Position numbers and translations under genes: made by a program. A DNA stretch of 64,000 bases, taken from the NCBI GenBank assembly GCA_024509875.1, contig JAMPIV010022931.1:682001-746000 (forward strand). Reading direction: 5' to 3'. The stretch comes from Oreohelix idahoensis. Taxonomy: Eukaryota > Mollusca > Gastropoda > Stylommatophora > Oreohelicidae. This document shows, piece after piece, positions 10,188 through 21,799 of this stretch; within the stretch, counting starts at the first letter, position 1, and every line of letters begins with the position of its first letter. Below the pieces are notes generated by a model. That model was given only the letters and a program-made list of their open reading frames with translations. It had not been told where the DNA came from and made no database searches.

Positions 10188-11387
10188 AATCCACTGAATA
10201 TGCGTGACAGACAGTGTTCAGGTATCGATGCTTTTTCTTCACAAATAGGGGCAGTGAATAAAATATGTTCTGCTTCCAGTTTCCTTTAAGGACTCGCCTA
10301 TATGAACTAGTATTTTAAAAGTGTTTCTTGGGTGGCTCTTATTCTCAGTTAAATTCGGAGGAGCGGGGCCCATTACAGGTCGCCACAAGTTTAGCTTTAA
10401 AAAGGTTCATATGTTACTGGAGTTATCAAATTGAGTTTGGCAGAACTCTGTATATAGTTAATAATTGCTGGGATGCAGGTTGAATGATCGTTCTGAATGA
10501 AAGATAATCAAAACAAGAAATGCATTACAAATCATATTATAATCTGACGCGATAAATTACAGTTAGCCTATTTACTTATTAGCGTCGTCAATTAACAAAT
10601 CAGGAAAACTACCCGTGAGTTAAAAATAATTAAACGCACATCTATCTATACAGAACTAAACTGTATTAAAGTTATAATTCTCTTTAACGTCTGCAAAATA
10701 AATTTACGCGTCAATTGTATTAGGAAATACTTTTAGCTGTAACATTAGTTTGCACTAGAACTTTGAAAATGGGTTTATTTAATAAGGTTAAATTTACACC
10801 ACAATCCATTGAAATCAATAGAAATAACTCGACCAATGATCACTCGAAGCTAATGTATAAATTACCGTCTGCACAGAAAGAATACACTCCAATAGTCACG
10901 AAGGTAGATGAAATCCAGCAGGAATCCGACTATGCTAGTGCAACTAGGATTCTGTCAGAGCGAACGATAAAATGCAGTTTATCGGAGTTCTCTATTTATA
11001 CTTATCGAATGTAACTTGAATGGGGCGTGTTAAATTTTCGCACCTTTCTTGATCTTGAGCAAAATTCGGGGTACCTCGCCGATGTGTTAAACGTTGCGAT
11101 TCCTACGTTTTCCCCGGTCTACCGATTTTCTTCCGTCTCAGGCTGCTCGCATAAGAGTGCGAAAATTTCCCGAGAAGCTAACTCTGTGAGCTGCAAGTCC
11201 CTGATTCTTTAGATCGCGGTCGCTCCACGTTGAATTCTGAAGATCAGCCTGTTCTTTGATGGTACCGCTGCATGCCGGTAAAAGTTACAACAGATGATCA
11301 GGGGTTCTAACGTTATGAGAGGCCAATATTCTGTTATCATCCATCGAGTCAGGGAAATTCATTTGTCATACTTAGACGTACGTCACA
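9001..11387 (-). repeat. 5' LTR of Ty3/gypsy copy 1
   Basis: Nearly identical to 1443-3819. The main G run is 35 bases here (10149-10183) against 30 in the partner. Other G runs also differ (9511-9523 and 9591-9603). It ends CGTCACA at 11387, followed by the AGTCC target duplication. It would contain the element promoter, but I cannot place a transcription start from sequence alone. Confidence 0.93.
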
Positions 11388-13409
11388 AGTCCTACCTATA
11401 CAAACTAATCCCGTTGACTTGTCCCTTTCAGTGACACTGCTAATAAATGTCACTAACTGCTGCGGTCCACCGTGTTCTTAAAATCTACCATCCTTCTCTA
11501 TAAATTTGAGTGCATTCTCCCCGAGTCCTTCTTTGTTGGCACGCGTTCGTTGATGCTCCAAAGGGATCACTGCTAGCCGTTGGAGATATGCTAACCCTCT
11601 CTTCTACAAGGAATGGCGGACAAATCCGTGTAATAAAAGCACCCGGCTATAATTCCAGGTACTGGAGATGCGCGATGCAAACACTCACGATACAATAGAT
11701 GCGGAGGAATAAATCCACGTTCTGTATTGGCCAACTACTAAAGTAGAAGCCCTAATTAATAGTGGAAGACGTAGCTTGATGGACAAGAAAACTGGTGCCT
11801 ATGGAGCGGGCGCTCATATAACTTGGAGGTGGACGAATTTTTGTGTATTTTCCAATCAAGGGTAATCACCAATGGGCCCGTAATAGGGTGATGATAATAG
11901 GCACTACTATAGTTGGTGTGCAGCTCAGCTGTACATGGGTTGATGACTTATCCGGCCGTTATACGAAAGCAAAGTCAGGCTGAGGCTCAGTAACGAAAAC
12001 CCTATGATCAACTCGCTTAATTAAATCATAACCATTACAACACGGCACAACAGATAAACAGTGTCGAAACAGGTACCGACAAACATACAACTATCCCAAC
12101 TCCCTCTTTCAGCTGGTCAGTTTTGACCAGGTAGTTCGCAGTTTCTTCTTACTCTTCCCTGCTCACCATCCGATTAGCAGACATCAAACAATAAGTGCAG
12201 GGTCGGCGTATTGTAGCTTTTGCGTAATAATACGAAGACCGGTTTCCCGCGACTAACGATGGGATGGGTTTTAGGCATGTATACAAGGCTGCCACCCCCC
12301 CCCCCCTCTTTCTTGCCGAGATGTGACCTCAATATCAGTCAGGTCGGCTAACCCGCCGGCAGATACCCAATTCGCCGACCAGTCTAAACTAGTAGCACTG
12401 GCGTTCGACACATTTAATAATTACATACAGCACATATCAACATTAGCATTCTGCTCTCGGAAAGCATTATAAATGAAGTAAAAATAATCAACTACTGTAC
12501 AGATGCTTACGTAAATTCAAGTTACATGTTGAGAAAAATTTATATTTACACAAATCCGGGCTTGAGGCCAAAATACTTCGATTGCTTAGGTTAACCTTTG
12601 TATGTGTGTTAAAGACTCAATTACATAGTTAACCATATATATATAGATGAATCCGAGTATTCCTTTTTATGAACTATATCAGACATCAAGTCACACAACC
12701 ATTTGGCTCTTATAACTAGTAGCAGCATACAATCTTAATTCCCTTCTCAAAAAGAAAACTGGCTATAGCTTAAGATTTCGGGTTGAATGATTGCTGTAAT
12801 TTACCACATTACTATAACCCTTTATGAATGCTTACTTTGACTTTTTACAAATCCCTAGCACAAATTTACACTAATTATCAAGTACTAAACTTGCTTACCA
12901 AGACTGTCAGAATCTTCCAATCTATAATAGCAGGCAAGCTGACGTTAAGTCTTCTAACTTCTCACGGCAGGAATTTTAGAACGGCAACTTCAAGAAAATT
13001 TTGAGTAACATGTTGAAATGGTTACACCGAATTTCCCAGGCATCTGCACGCTTCGAGCGACTTTTCCTGCCGTAATAGTGGTCCCTGAAACATGGGAAAG
13101 CGAAAGCCGTCTCAAGTGTCAAAGAACCAGGAACGTTTTTACCGCCCGTGTATTTGCATAATATGATGCCATTCCATGGAGCACCGAGACGGGGTCCCGG
13201 GGACATAAACTGCACTCGAAGAAACACCGCGTCGTGAGTGAATGTTACAGGATTTGCACGTGGACAGCGAAGGCGGCTAATCTTCCCTGGTCTCAAAGAA
13301 ACAATACGGAGAGTTATAAACGCTTCAAAGATTACTCTGACCAGCTTAACAGACAAGGAGCGGGAAACTAGTAAGAGTGAAAGCAATTACTCCCCCTTTC
13401 ATCTACATA

Positions 13410-13653
13410 GTCGGCGTCTGTGGCCTAATGGATATGAACGCAGTTTCATAATCCAGATATACCAGGTTCGAAACCTGCTGCATGCGGTTTGGTAGCAGAT
13501 CGCTTTGTGTGGATTTTTAACAATGGTATAAGCGCCGTACCGTTCAGAAAGCAATGGCAAACTACTGAATGAAAAAAATTGCCTAGAAAAATCACAAACA
13601 GCCAATAAAAGCTGGGGTTGATTGCCACGTCCTGTAAAGGATAAGCAACTAAC
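13410..13653 (+). mobile_element. tRNA-Met-derived SINE with 11-bp target duplication
   Basis: A 244-bp insertion flanked by the direct repeat TCATCTACATA (13399-13409 and 13654-13664). The head is tRNA-like. The paralogous LTR at about 44480-44496 has a single, uninterrupted version of the site, which confirms insertion. The body after the head carries no recognised domain and the 3' end lacks a long poly(A), ending GGATAAGCAACTAA. A SINE would be moved by LINE machinery. The family name is unknown to me. Confidence 0.82.
13414..13485 (+). ncRNA. tRNA-Met(CAT)-like head of the SINE (internal Pol III promoter)
   Basis: Box A TGGCCTAATGG (13421-13431) and a perfect box B GGTTCGAAACC (13465-13475) are correctly spaced. 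The anticodon loop TTCATAA places CAT at 13447-13449. The acceptor arms GCGTCTG and TGCATGC pair only with wobbles and one mismatch, and the anticodon stem is poor. It is therefore a degenerate tRNA-derived promoter rather than a working tRNA. Confidence 0.72.
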
Positions 13654-13775
13654 TCATCTACATAAGATACATTAGAGAAAAGAAATGCGAGTGGTAGTAA
13701 CAGTCAAGAAGAAATGAGGGGGTGGGTGTGTTGCTCCACCCCGTGCCCAACAATTTATCACCCAACTTCGTCACA

Positions 13776-15575
13776 CTGATTTATACGAAAGCAGTTCTCT
13801 CTATAATTAAATCGACTAGTAATTAGTAAATACATATAACAAGTTTAATAATCAATTATTGTTTAATACGAGTAAATAAATAAGTGATGTGTATAAATTT
13901 ACACTACATAGTTTTTCCTTATCAAAAGCTGGTGAGGGTGGTTTCACGTGATGGTGATAATTATTTTTTGCTATGGCGTGGTTAAAATAACTTTAATGGC
14001 TAGATGCTGAAACTGGTTTGCTGGCTGCTCCGTCAATTATTGACTTCTGTGCTGAGGGCACGTCCCAGATGTAGTTGCAGTGGTAACCGCTTCTAGCGAT
14101 AAGGCAAGGCTCTTCATAACTGGTCACAAACAGGCATCTAGCGAAGACCACAAGCTCTTGATCCATAGACTGAGATCAAGCTGGTAGCACACAGTGTTAT
14201 CTAAAACTTGCACCACAAACTGGTATCTCCAACTTGTACCATAAACTTTAGAAGAAACAAATGTGTCTGCTATGTATTGATTTCCTGACACCAGTCAGGC
14301 GCCTTCCCGCTGTTAATTCCACAGAACCTTTTCCTTTTTTCTCATTAATTTTACCTTCCCTGATCATAAAACATAAACCAGTGGATTGGATGAAAAATCA
14401 GTGTTATTCTCAGTTAATTTGATTAAACAATGTGACTGGAAGCGGAAACGTCTTTTTCATGGTTTACGCATGTTCAAATATACCTTGTATATGTAAACGT
14501 ATTAAACTGTTCATATAATAAATATGTACACAATGTTGTCATCATCATCCACTTCCTACTCCACCTGGAGCCTGGGGCTATCTTTGCTTTTGGTTCCCTG
14601 TGAGAGAACCAGTATGAACCAGTTACCAGTGCTAGCTGTAGTATTTCATGACTATCATTATCATGGGCTGAGGTTGCCAGCCTATTATTGACATGTACAA
14701 CCACCAGCAAGTTAAACTTGTCACATGCAAAATATAAAATGATAAGATGTTTAACTTATCCCGTATCGGGTGATAATTTACAGACGTCTGGCAAAGGAAG
14801 ATATCCGCATAACGTTGGGCCATTGGTTATGATTCCGTCTTACGTTAAGGTATTAGTGTTACTTCAGTGACAGCGCCATTTCCGTCATTTTCTCCTCAGC
14901 GCCATTTTCGTCATGATCTAAAAATAGAGTTGAAGTCAAGTTGCCTTGGACACGTGAGTTAATTTAGATATAATATTATTCGTTAACATTTTGAAGTCCT
15001 GATAGTGTTAGTGGAATATAAGACTTTTAATTTGGCGTCGTGTTTAAATAATTATATGGTCCATTCAAAGTTATTTATTTCACGTGCGGTTGGTTTTAGA
15101 TCTAAATTTATTTCGACATGGCGTTACTGGAGCAGATGGTCCATGTTCAGAAACTATAACACGTGGCCGGTACTATAACTGACATATTCAGTTATTGCAT
15201 TTGTGTAAATGAAATGAATGGTTAAGAATGTCCATATTGATTGGGGTTAAGGAAACCTTCAGTGATGTTGTGTAAATCCGACACGTAGTCGGTTTAAATA
15301 ATATTTAAATGCGGCGCGATTTAGATTGTTATATTTATTAACTACGGTACTGATGCTGAAATTGTTTATTTTAGTGTGGCGAGTGCTGCAATTTATCAAT
15401 ATATTATAGGTTACTTGAATAAATGTTTGTGCTTCGTCAGTAATGTTAGACTGATGATTTGGTGTAAATATTAGTAAGATTGGCTATAGCTAATTTGTGT
15501 TCTGTTTCTCAGTTTGAAAGTCATTTTTACAGTGTAAAATCACAATTGGTTTTCTGTAGCGTTTTAAATGGCTTT
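13776..15575. other. Intergenic DNA with one dispersed repeat
   Basis: No gene is recognised. The strand complementary to 14529-14630 belongs to a dispersed repeat also found at 54395-54475: it reads GAACCAAAAGC then AAAGATAGCCCCAGG and ends in a GATGATGA tail. The rest is AT-rich without visible structure. Confidence 0.5.
14529..14630 (-). repeat. Dispersed repeat with (GAT)n tail
   Basis: The reverse complement matches 54395-54475 in order: a GGTTCTC-like start, GAACCAAAAGC, AGAGATAG/AAAGATAG, CCCCAGG/CCCAAG, ending in GATGATGA. A short simple-repeat tail suggests the 3' end of a non-LTR element or a SINE mobilised by one. No coding part is present. Confidence 0.5.
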
Positions 15576-18500
15576 GTTAAGCCATTATTTCTATAGTATT
15601 TAGTATTATAATGTGAGGTTACTATAGAATTGAAAACCATGCTGCTTTACGTGGGTTGTTAGCTTGGCAGTATGCTGTTTTTGCAAGATGGCGTAACCAT
15701 GAGAGCATGTGGTATGATTGTGTACCTATGGGTGATTTATCATGGCTTACTGTGGTGAACGTAAGTTGTCTGAAAGGTAAGTGTTATTATTTATGCTATT
15801 TGTGTTTCACTTAGACATTGTTTTTATATATTGTTTTTGTTTTCAGAACTCCCACAAACACTGTCTTTGGGTTCGGTAAAATTAAATGTTGTTCTATATA
15901 AAGCTTTGTGTTGCTTGAATTGCTAAATCTGCTGCTGAGAGGGTTGCAAACAACCAATAATTACAACCCCTGTCAAACGATCCTCAATTAAGTTTTCTTA
16001 GTGCATGGGTCTTCGGTGTGAGGTAGTCACGTCAATATAAGTTCGCCTTAACAAAACCTAGCCCTGTCACACTTCAAATACCCTCAACTTAATTTGTTTT
16101 TTTATAAATGCAAACAAACAGGAGTCCGCCCACAGTAATTTTGTATTTCTTCCACACCAAAGTACATTCGCAGTTTATCTTCCAATTACTATACGGGGCG
16201 TATGGCTGCCAAGCTTGGAGTGAACGAGTACGTTCACGTTTATGTTTGTTTTACACAGGTAAATTCCAAGCTGCATAGTGTCAATCATAAAAAGCCTCTA
16301 TGCCAACTTTACGTGTAGTGTTGGGCAGAGCAACCTAACCTTCGAGGTGAAGACAGGAGTACGACAGGGATGCCCCTTATCAACCACTCTATTTTTAACA
16401 GTCATAGACTGGGTGATGCGCCAGACAACAGAGGGCAGTCCAAGAGGAATAAGATGGACTACATTTTCAACATTGGAAGATCTGGAATATGCAGATGACA
16501 TTGCACTGCTGGCACATTCACATCAACACATCAGGAAAAAACGGATAGACTTAATAAATTTAGCCAGCAGGTGGGCTTGAACATCAATTTAAAGAAGTCT
16601 GAGGTCATGACGCTCAATGTGAGCAACACTGAGCCTATATCAGTAAGGAATCAGCAACTGGTACAGACAGATACCTTCACATACCTAGGAAGCATAGTAA
16701 CACCAGACGGTGGGGCAGGCAAAGACATCAACATCAGAATGAATAAGGCAAGAACAGCCTTCTTTAGCCTAAATAACATCTGGAAGTCCTCCCAATACAG
16801 CACAAGCACAAAATTAAGATTATACCAGAGTTTCGTGCTTTCTGTGCTTCTCTATGGTGCGGAATGCTGGAGAGTCACAGAGAAAGAAATGTCAAAATTG
16901 TCCTCTTTTCACACAACATGCCTAAGAAAAATTCACCGAATCTTTTGGCCGAATACCATCACCAACCAAGATCTGCTTACTCGTAGCAAGCAAGAGGACA
17001 TGTATACCATCATAGCTGGCAGACGCTGGAGCTGGGTTGGTCATGTCCTCAGAAGAGACCCCGATGCCATCACAAGAACAGCTATGCTTTGGACCCCTGA
17101 AGGAAAGCGAAAGAGAGGCCGACCAAAAACAACTTGGCGGAGGACTGTGGAGGCTGAGATGCAAAGAATGAAACAGAGTTGGGGCACTGTACGAAGGATG
17201 GCCACCGACCGTGCAAAGTGGAATCAATTTGTTGTTGCCCTAAAGACGCCACTAGGCGTGATGGCCACTGACTGCTTTGACGGTCGGTGGTTAAGGATCG
17301 AAGAAGAAGAAGACACAGGTAAGTCAGATTCGTCTGTCTGCTCTTTGCTGGGTTATTAACGTTATCTCCACCCAGGAAAGATCATGAGAAAATAAGAACG
17401 CGAAATATGTGTCATGCGTTATAATATGAGATAAAATACGAGTAAGGAAGAAATTGATGGAAGGCACAATACAGAGAAAAAGACAGGTAGAACACTATAA
17501 AATGAAGAGCACGGTCATTTCGTGACAATAGAACGTGATTCGCCGAGTAATTGCCTTTTTTTAATGGAATACGTTAATGTCTTTAATGGTTTAAAACAAT
17601 ATTTATTGAGTTACTCGATGGGATTCCGTTATTTTGAATTATATTTCAATTGTTCTATGATTTTATATGTGTATTTATATGGATTTTCTGACTTGAGTTT
17701 TTCGTTGCAGTTAAATTAATTTTTTTTTTTCAGACTTCAAGGTCCATAGTGATAGTTAGTTCTAGAATGCACTTTAAGCTTTATTGTTTATGACACCTTC
17801 CATTAATGGACGATAAGCTTGAATAGCAAAACATCCATTTGGTTGTTTTCTTTAACTTCTGTTTATTACTTTGCAATATGTTAAGGTGGAATTGTTTCGT
17901 GTCTTACATGTATGGGACATGGAAAGTTTGTTTAACTTTGCCTGCTCTAATAATTACTGGAACTAGTGCTAATTGTAACCTTATCTGTTCTACAAGTGAT
18001 TCGCAAGGAAACGTCTGCCAGTTTACACCTCAACGACTTGCATATATTTTAAACAAATGCTATTTATTACATTAAGTTTGGTAGTAGTAGTAGAAGCCTG
18101 CTCCAATCCTAACTATGAGGATAACTAACTCACGAAGTGACAATCCTCAGCTACGTTGTTCATGGTGTTCGTTATGGCGGCTCTACTTTTCTGTTACGCT
18201 TGTTTTAAGAACCTGGCGCAATCTGAGGTGACAACGTAGATAGCATCTCCACTTAGTGTGACATGCAGCTCCGTCCTCTGAGATTGCTGGACTTATCTCA
18301 TCATGTCACGTGTACACGTGTTCAAACTTTAGCTTGGGCACAACATTAACTCATTCCACCCTGGAGGTCTGGCACATTTTTGTTCCCCAACCCTAACCAA
18401 GGGGACGTAACTCTGTTTACCACATGACGTGTAATCTTTGAAAGCATATTAAAGCATGCAAATATTCACCAATTTCAATTAAATAAAAGTGTTAGAAAGA

Positions 18501-20151
18501 AAAATGAACGAACTTTCAAGAAAATTATACATTTATATGTTGTTAAGTGAAGTTTAAACATAAATAAACAAATAAAAAGGTATTAAATCAGTTTTACAAA
18601 TTAACGGTACACAAGAAACACGGGTCGTTTCGGGTTTGACCATCCGTCAGCCACAGTTATAAATAAACAACAAGGACTAGAAATACAGACAGTTTAAAGA
18701 AATATACTAAAGACACTAAACAACACGTAATGTGTATATAATAATATATATTAAATTTAACAACACAGGTGAAGAGCAATAGCAAAGCAAGGAAAATACA
18801 AAAACCGAACAAAAAAATATAATGACAATTAATTTAACAATCAACGAAAATCAAAAGCAGAAAATAGAATAACCAAACAACAAGCCCTGATATGACACTA
18901 TCGAGATAAAATACGGAGAAGCGGTAACTAATACTTTATTGGCGACTGGAACCAGCCACTGAGTTTCGTATTTATGCAGATATCTTTTATACTTGTATAT
19001 ATTTTTAACCGGCACCTAGTGCTGCCTAAACTAACGTTCTGATGGACGAAGATGAAAAGTGCCCTTGTGAGCCCAATAATGACCAAAAGTCCTCATCCCA
19101 ATCCACAAAACATTATTGCATGAGATGACAAGAGAAGCTTTCATTACATTGTGATTTGTATGGAAATTAAAAGACATTGAGTCGAACACAAAAATAATCT
19201 TCATCTGACATATGAAGTCACATTGTATGGCCCTCAAACATAGAGAACAGCGAAAACGTGAAATAAGCAGTAGGTTACAATCTTGTCACAATCCTAGTGA
19301 TTGGTAAGTCGCCCCAATTAATTTTTCTTGCATCGCGTTATAGCCTAACCATAAATCTTAAAGCTGAATCGCCAACCATTAGGATGGTTTAAGTTTTTCT
19401 GTAATGTTGGTTAAATAATTTCAGTTCTATGAAAACTCATCAGCTCCCTAGGAGCATAGCCCGTCAGATAACACACACCATGTCTTGCACATGTCAAATG
19501 TCATCAACTCACTCTGGGGATTCTAGAACAAGGTCTCGCCGCTAAGAATGTCAACAGGTTTAACCAATGTCTGTAGAAAACCTAGCCAGCGTCTTCTTCC
19601 GATACCTTGTTCCGCTGGTACTTGTCTGGTTCTTGTCATCAGTTCCACACTGGTGTCGTACCATTTCAATTCTACTACTCTTCACGAGTACGCAGTTATC
19701 GTAGTCCTTTACAACTAATTTGGTGACGTTTAATAGACATTTTTTCGAATCCCAGGTTTCTGAGTAGCATGATTGTTGTACCAATATTGAGCTTCAGTTG
19801 GTACTGAGACATTGCAGATGGACATTTCTGATTCTGAAACTGATCTGCCAAGTAAATGGGATCTTCAAGATCTTCAGAAACCATCGAGCCAAACGCCGAA
19901 ATAAATGAATAAACTAAACTCAAGAGGAATAGACATGCTAAAGAAAAGTTATTCTTTTGTGCTTTACCGTCATTTGTTACATCGGCTATGGTGTGAAAAT
20001 GTTTGTTTGTTTTTTTGTTTTTTATAATGTAAATCCTGTCTTTAATGTTAACACAGCGCTAACATTACCGTTAACAAGAAAAACTCTTGTATTATAAAAC
20101 TGAATTATTAAAATTCTCTGTAATTTGTTGATGGGTTACGCGCAAAGAGAT
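15576..20151. repeat. Duplicated non-coding block, copy A1
   Basis: Aligns in direct orientation with A2 (21800-24279 and 34868-38321) from AAGCCATT at the left to GCGCAAAGAGAT at the right. Both copies carry several long stretches of high similarity, for example the segment around CGTAACCATGAGAGCA and that around TTAACGGTACACAAGAA. A1 lacks the Ty3/gypsy element and the poly(A)-tailed units of A2, but has its own LINE insertion at 16263-17312. Similarity stops abruptly at 20151, so this is a segmental duplication or a long unclassified repeat. The frames inside it show no protein motif. Confidence 0.8.
16263..17312 (+). pseudogene. 5'-truncated non-LTR retrotransposon, reverse transcriptase C-terminal half
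   Basis: Encodes the RT thumb-side half. TGVRQGCPLS (from 16346) is the RT box with the GCPLS core, and LEYADDIALLAH holds the catalytic YADD (about 16487). After a frameshift near 16571, GLNINLKKSEVM, FTYLGSIVTPDGG and LLYGAECWRVT follow, and the carboxyl tail is basic (GKRKRGRPKTTWRR). It ends in a GAAGAAGAA tail. Exact 10-bp target duplications ACACAGGTAA flank it (16253-16262 and 17313-17322), and A2 has the empty site near 23360. The 5' half of the ORF, including any endonuclease, is missing, as is usual for truncated LINE insertions. Clade is not assigned; RTE- or I-related is my guess. Confidence 0.9.
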
Positions 20152-20169
20152 AAGTTATACACTTCCTAC

Positions 20170-21426
20170 TGGAATATAAGTGTTACCACTATGTTTGAGG
20201 GTTAACATGAGTGGTACATATTATGTTCAATTACTGTTGATGGTGGCGGAATGTTTATGGTGGATGGTGTGGTATAACAAGGACTGACAAGTACAGAGTC
20301 AGTGAGGTCGGGCTTACGGATGGCCGACTGATGTGTAAATAAATTACTGTCAACAAACATGAATGTAGAAAGGTTCTGGCATACCAACACAGGCTATAAC
20401 CACACTACAGTAAACGTAATAGTCCAGAAACTTTGCAACGAATGGTAATGTTTAAATAGTTTATTACGCCACAGTCACGTAAACATGATGGTAACATTGG
20501 ACGACACTTCATAGCAAATCATGGTGAATCAGATAAGTAAGTTCATTTCGTAAACATCCAGCAAAAAATAGTCATCCAAACAAAAGACGTGCATCGCAGC
20601 CTCAATAGGCTGTAGAATGCAGTAACTCATAGAATAAATCCTTTTAACGCAATATCCAAAGATTCGGCTACAGGTACACCACTTAAAGTACAAAGGCTGC
20701 AGAACACAGCAGCTCACGTTTCATAAAGGTTTACATCAATATCCTTATAAGTGACGAAGATCACTGGTCGCTTACACAGCGGCATACAATGGCTTCTAGT
20801 AGCAAGGGAAAAAATCCATCAGAATAAACATGAATCAAATCACGGCCGGTGCAATCCCTGGCCTCTATAATAAATCCATCCGACTTCTTACAAAATATAT
20901 AATGCCGGCGTACTCCCTGGCATCTGGGTAATATCTTTTAGAAAATAATCCATAAACTCCTGGGAGAAAGAACATTCCCGACAATAATCTCTTTATCTTT
21001 ACTTCATAACATTATCCTCTTAAATTATCAAATTCCCTTCATAGGAAAACACAAATAAGCCGGGACACACTAGCGAGAAGGCACGACCTTCCCCAAGCTC
21101 TGCCCGCCAAAAAAAAAAAACCCGCAAAACTCAGTTGCTTAAAACCGTTGAGTATCTATGAATTCGTTCAAGCGCTAACACGCAGCCCGAGACGTGAGCT
21201 CAATTCATACGCCTGTTTCCGCTCGAACTGTATCTAGAACATTCTAGCAGATTCCCTAACAAACCAACAGCCAGACAATAGAGCTGTGTTCAAAAATCGC
21301 TGGGTATACAAAACATCATCATCACCAAGAGCGTGTTTACAAGGGTGATTACTAAAAACTGACCTGTGCATACAAGTCTTTTAACGCTTATCTCCCCTAC
21401 ATTAAAGTATGACTTAACATACTACA
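20170..21426 (-). mobile_element. Candidate solo LTR between the duplicated blocks
   Basis: On the plus strand the interval starts TGGAATATAAG and ends AACATACTACA (TG...CA) and is flanked on both sides by CCTAC (20165-20169 and 21427-21431), a plausible 5-bp target duplication. On the minus strand it starts TGTAGTATG. Just beyond, the minus strand reads CCCCCGGGGGTAGG, which resembles a polypurine tract. It could therefore instead be the 3' LTR of a truncated minus-strand element whose internal remnant is 21427-21799. No coding motif helps to decide. Confidence 0.5.
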
Positions 21427-21799
21427 CCTACCCCCGGGGGAAAAACATGGTAACCTTTTTTTTTTTGAAAAGTGCATGGAACAAAAAATATCGAGGTCGA
21501 TGGAATCCCAATATCTACCCACAAGGATTACAACTATGTTAAGTCATGACAACAAAAATAAACAAAAGAGGGATAGAAGTAAGTGTAAAGTAAGACATGA
21601 AGTATAGAAAGATAATGAGATAAGCATACGGAGATAAACCAATTCAAAGAAATATGAAGTATGTAAAGTATAGACTAGGTATGAAATACTAAGTGAAAAG
21701 TGAGAAATACAAAACGAAGTACCAGAGGAATGAGCAGCAATGAAAGAAAGCAATCAAAGATATATCATGGTAAACAATAAGTTAAATAATGCATATCTA
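21427..21799. other. Spacer between candidate LTR and block A2
   Basis: No gene is recognised. It may be residual internal sequence of the element that owns the LTR at 20170-21426, because a G-rich tract abuts that LTR on the minus strand. It contains a 12-base T run near 21458. Confidence 0.4.

Larger units (their letters stand above)
1443..11387 (-). mobile_element. Complete Ty3/gypsy LTR retrotransposon with integrase upstream of RT (Gmr1-like), copy 1
   Basis: A 9,945-bp element on the minus strand, bounded by direct LTRs of 2,377 bp (1443-3819) and 2,387 bp (9001-11387). It is flanked by a perfect 5-bp target duplication AGTCC (1438-1442 and 11388-11392). Reading on the minus strand, the order is 5' LTR, leader, Gag (8315-7230), protease (7031-6615), integrase zinc domain (6622-6287), integrase core (6321-5482), RT-RNase H (5611-3860), polypurine tract, 3' LTR. 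Integrase before RT is the order of Gmr1-like Ty3/gypsy elements. No env-like or chromodomain frame is visible. It interrupts an older solo LTR. The two LTRs differ at only about a dozen bases by eye apart from G-run lengths, so insertion was recent, yet the polyprotein is frameshifted several times. Confidence 0.93.
11388..13775. mobile_element. Right part of the split solo LTR
   Basis: Continuation of 877-1442 after the nested element. It aligns base by base, with moderate divergence, to the second copy: 11388-11640 corresponds to about 42155-42420 and its end to 44594. It ends CTTCGTCACA followed by the CTGAT target duplication. It carries a SINE insertion at 13410-13653. A C run of about 13 bases lies at 12295-12306. 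No coding content is recognised. Confidence 0.82.

Noticed and set aside
13414..13485. Possible functional tRNA-Met gene
   Set aside because: The acceptor and anticodon stems pair poorly and the sequence is part of a 244-bp insert with target duplications, so it is a SINE head.
17839..18075. 78-codon frame conserved in A1 and A2 (also 23891-24127)
   Set aside because: It starts at TTG, not ATG, and most differences between the copies change the amino acid, so there is no sign of protein selection.
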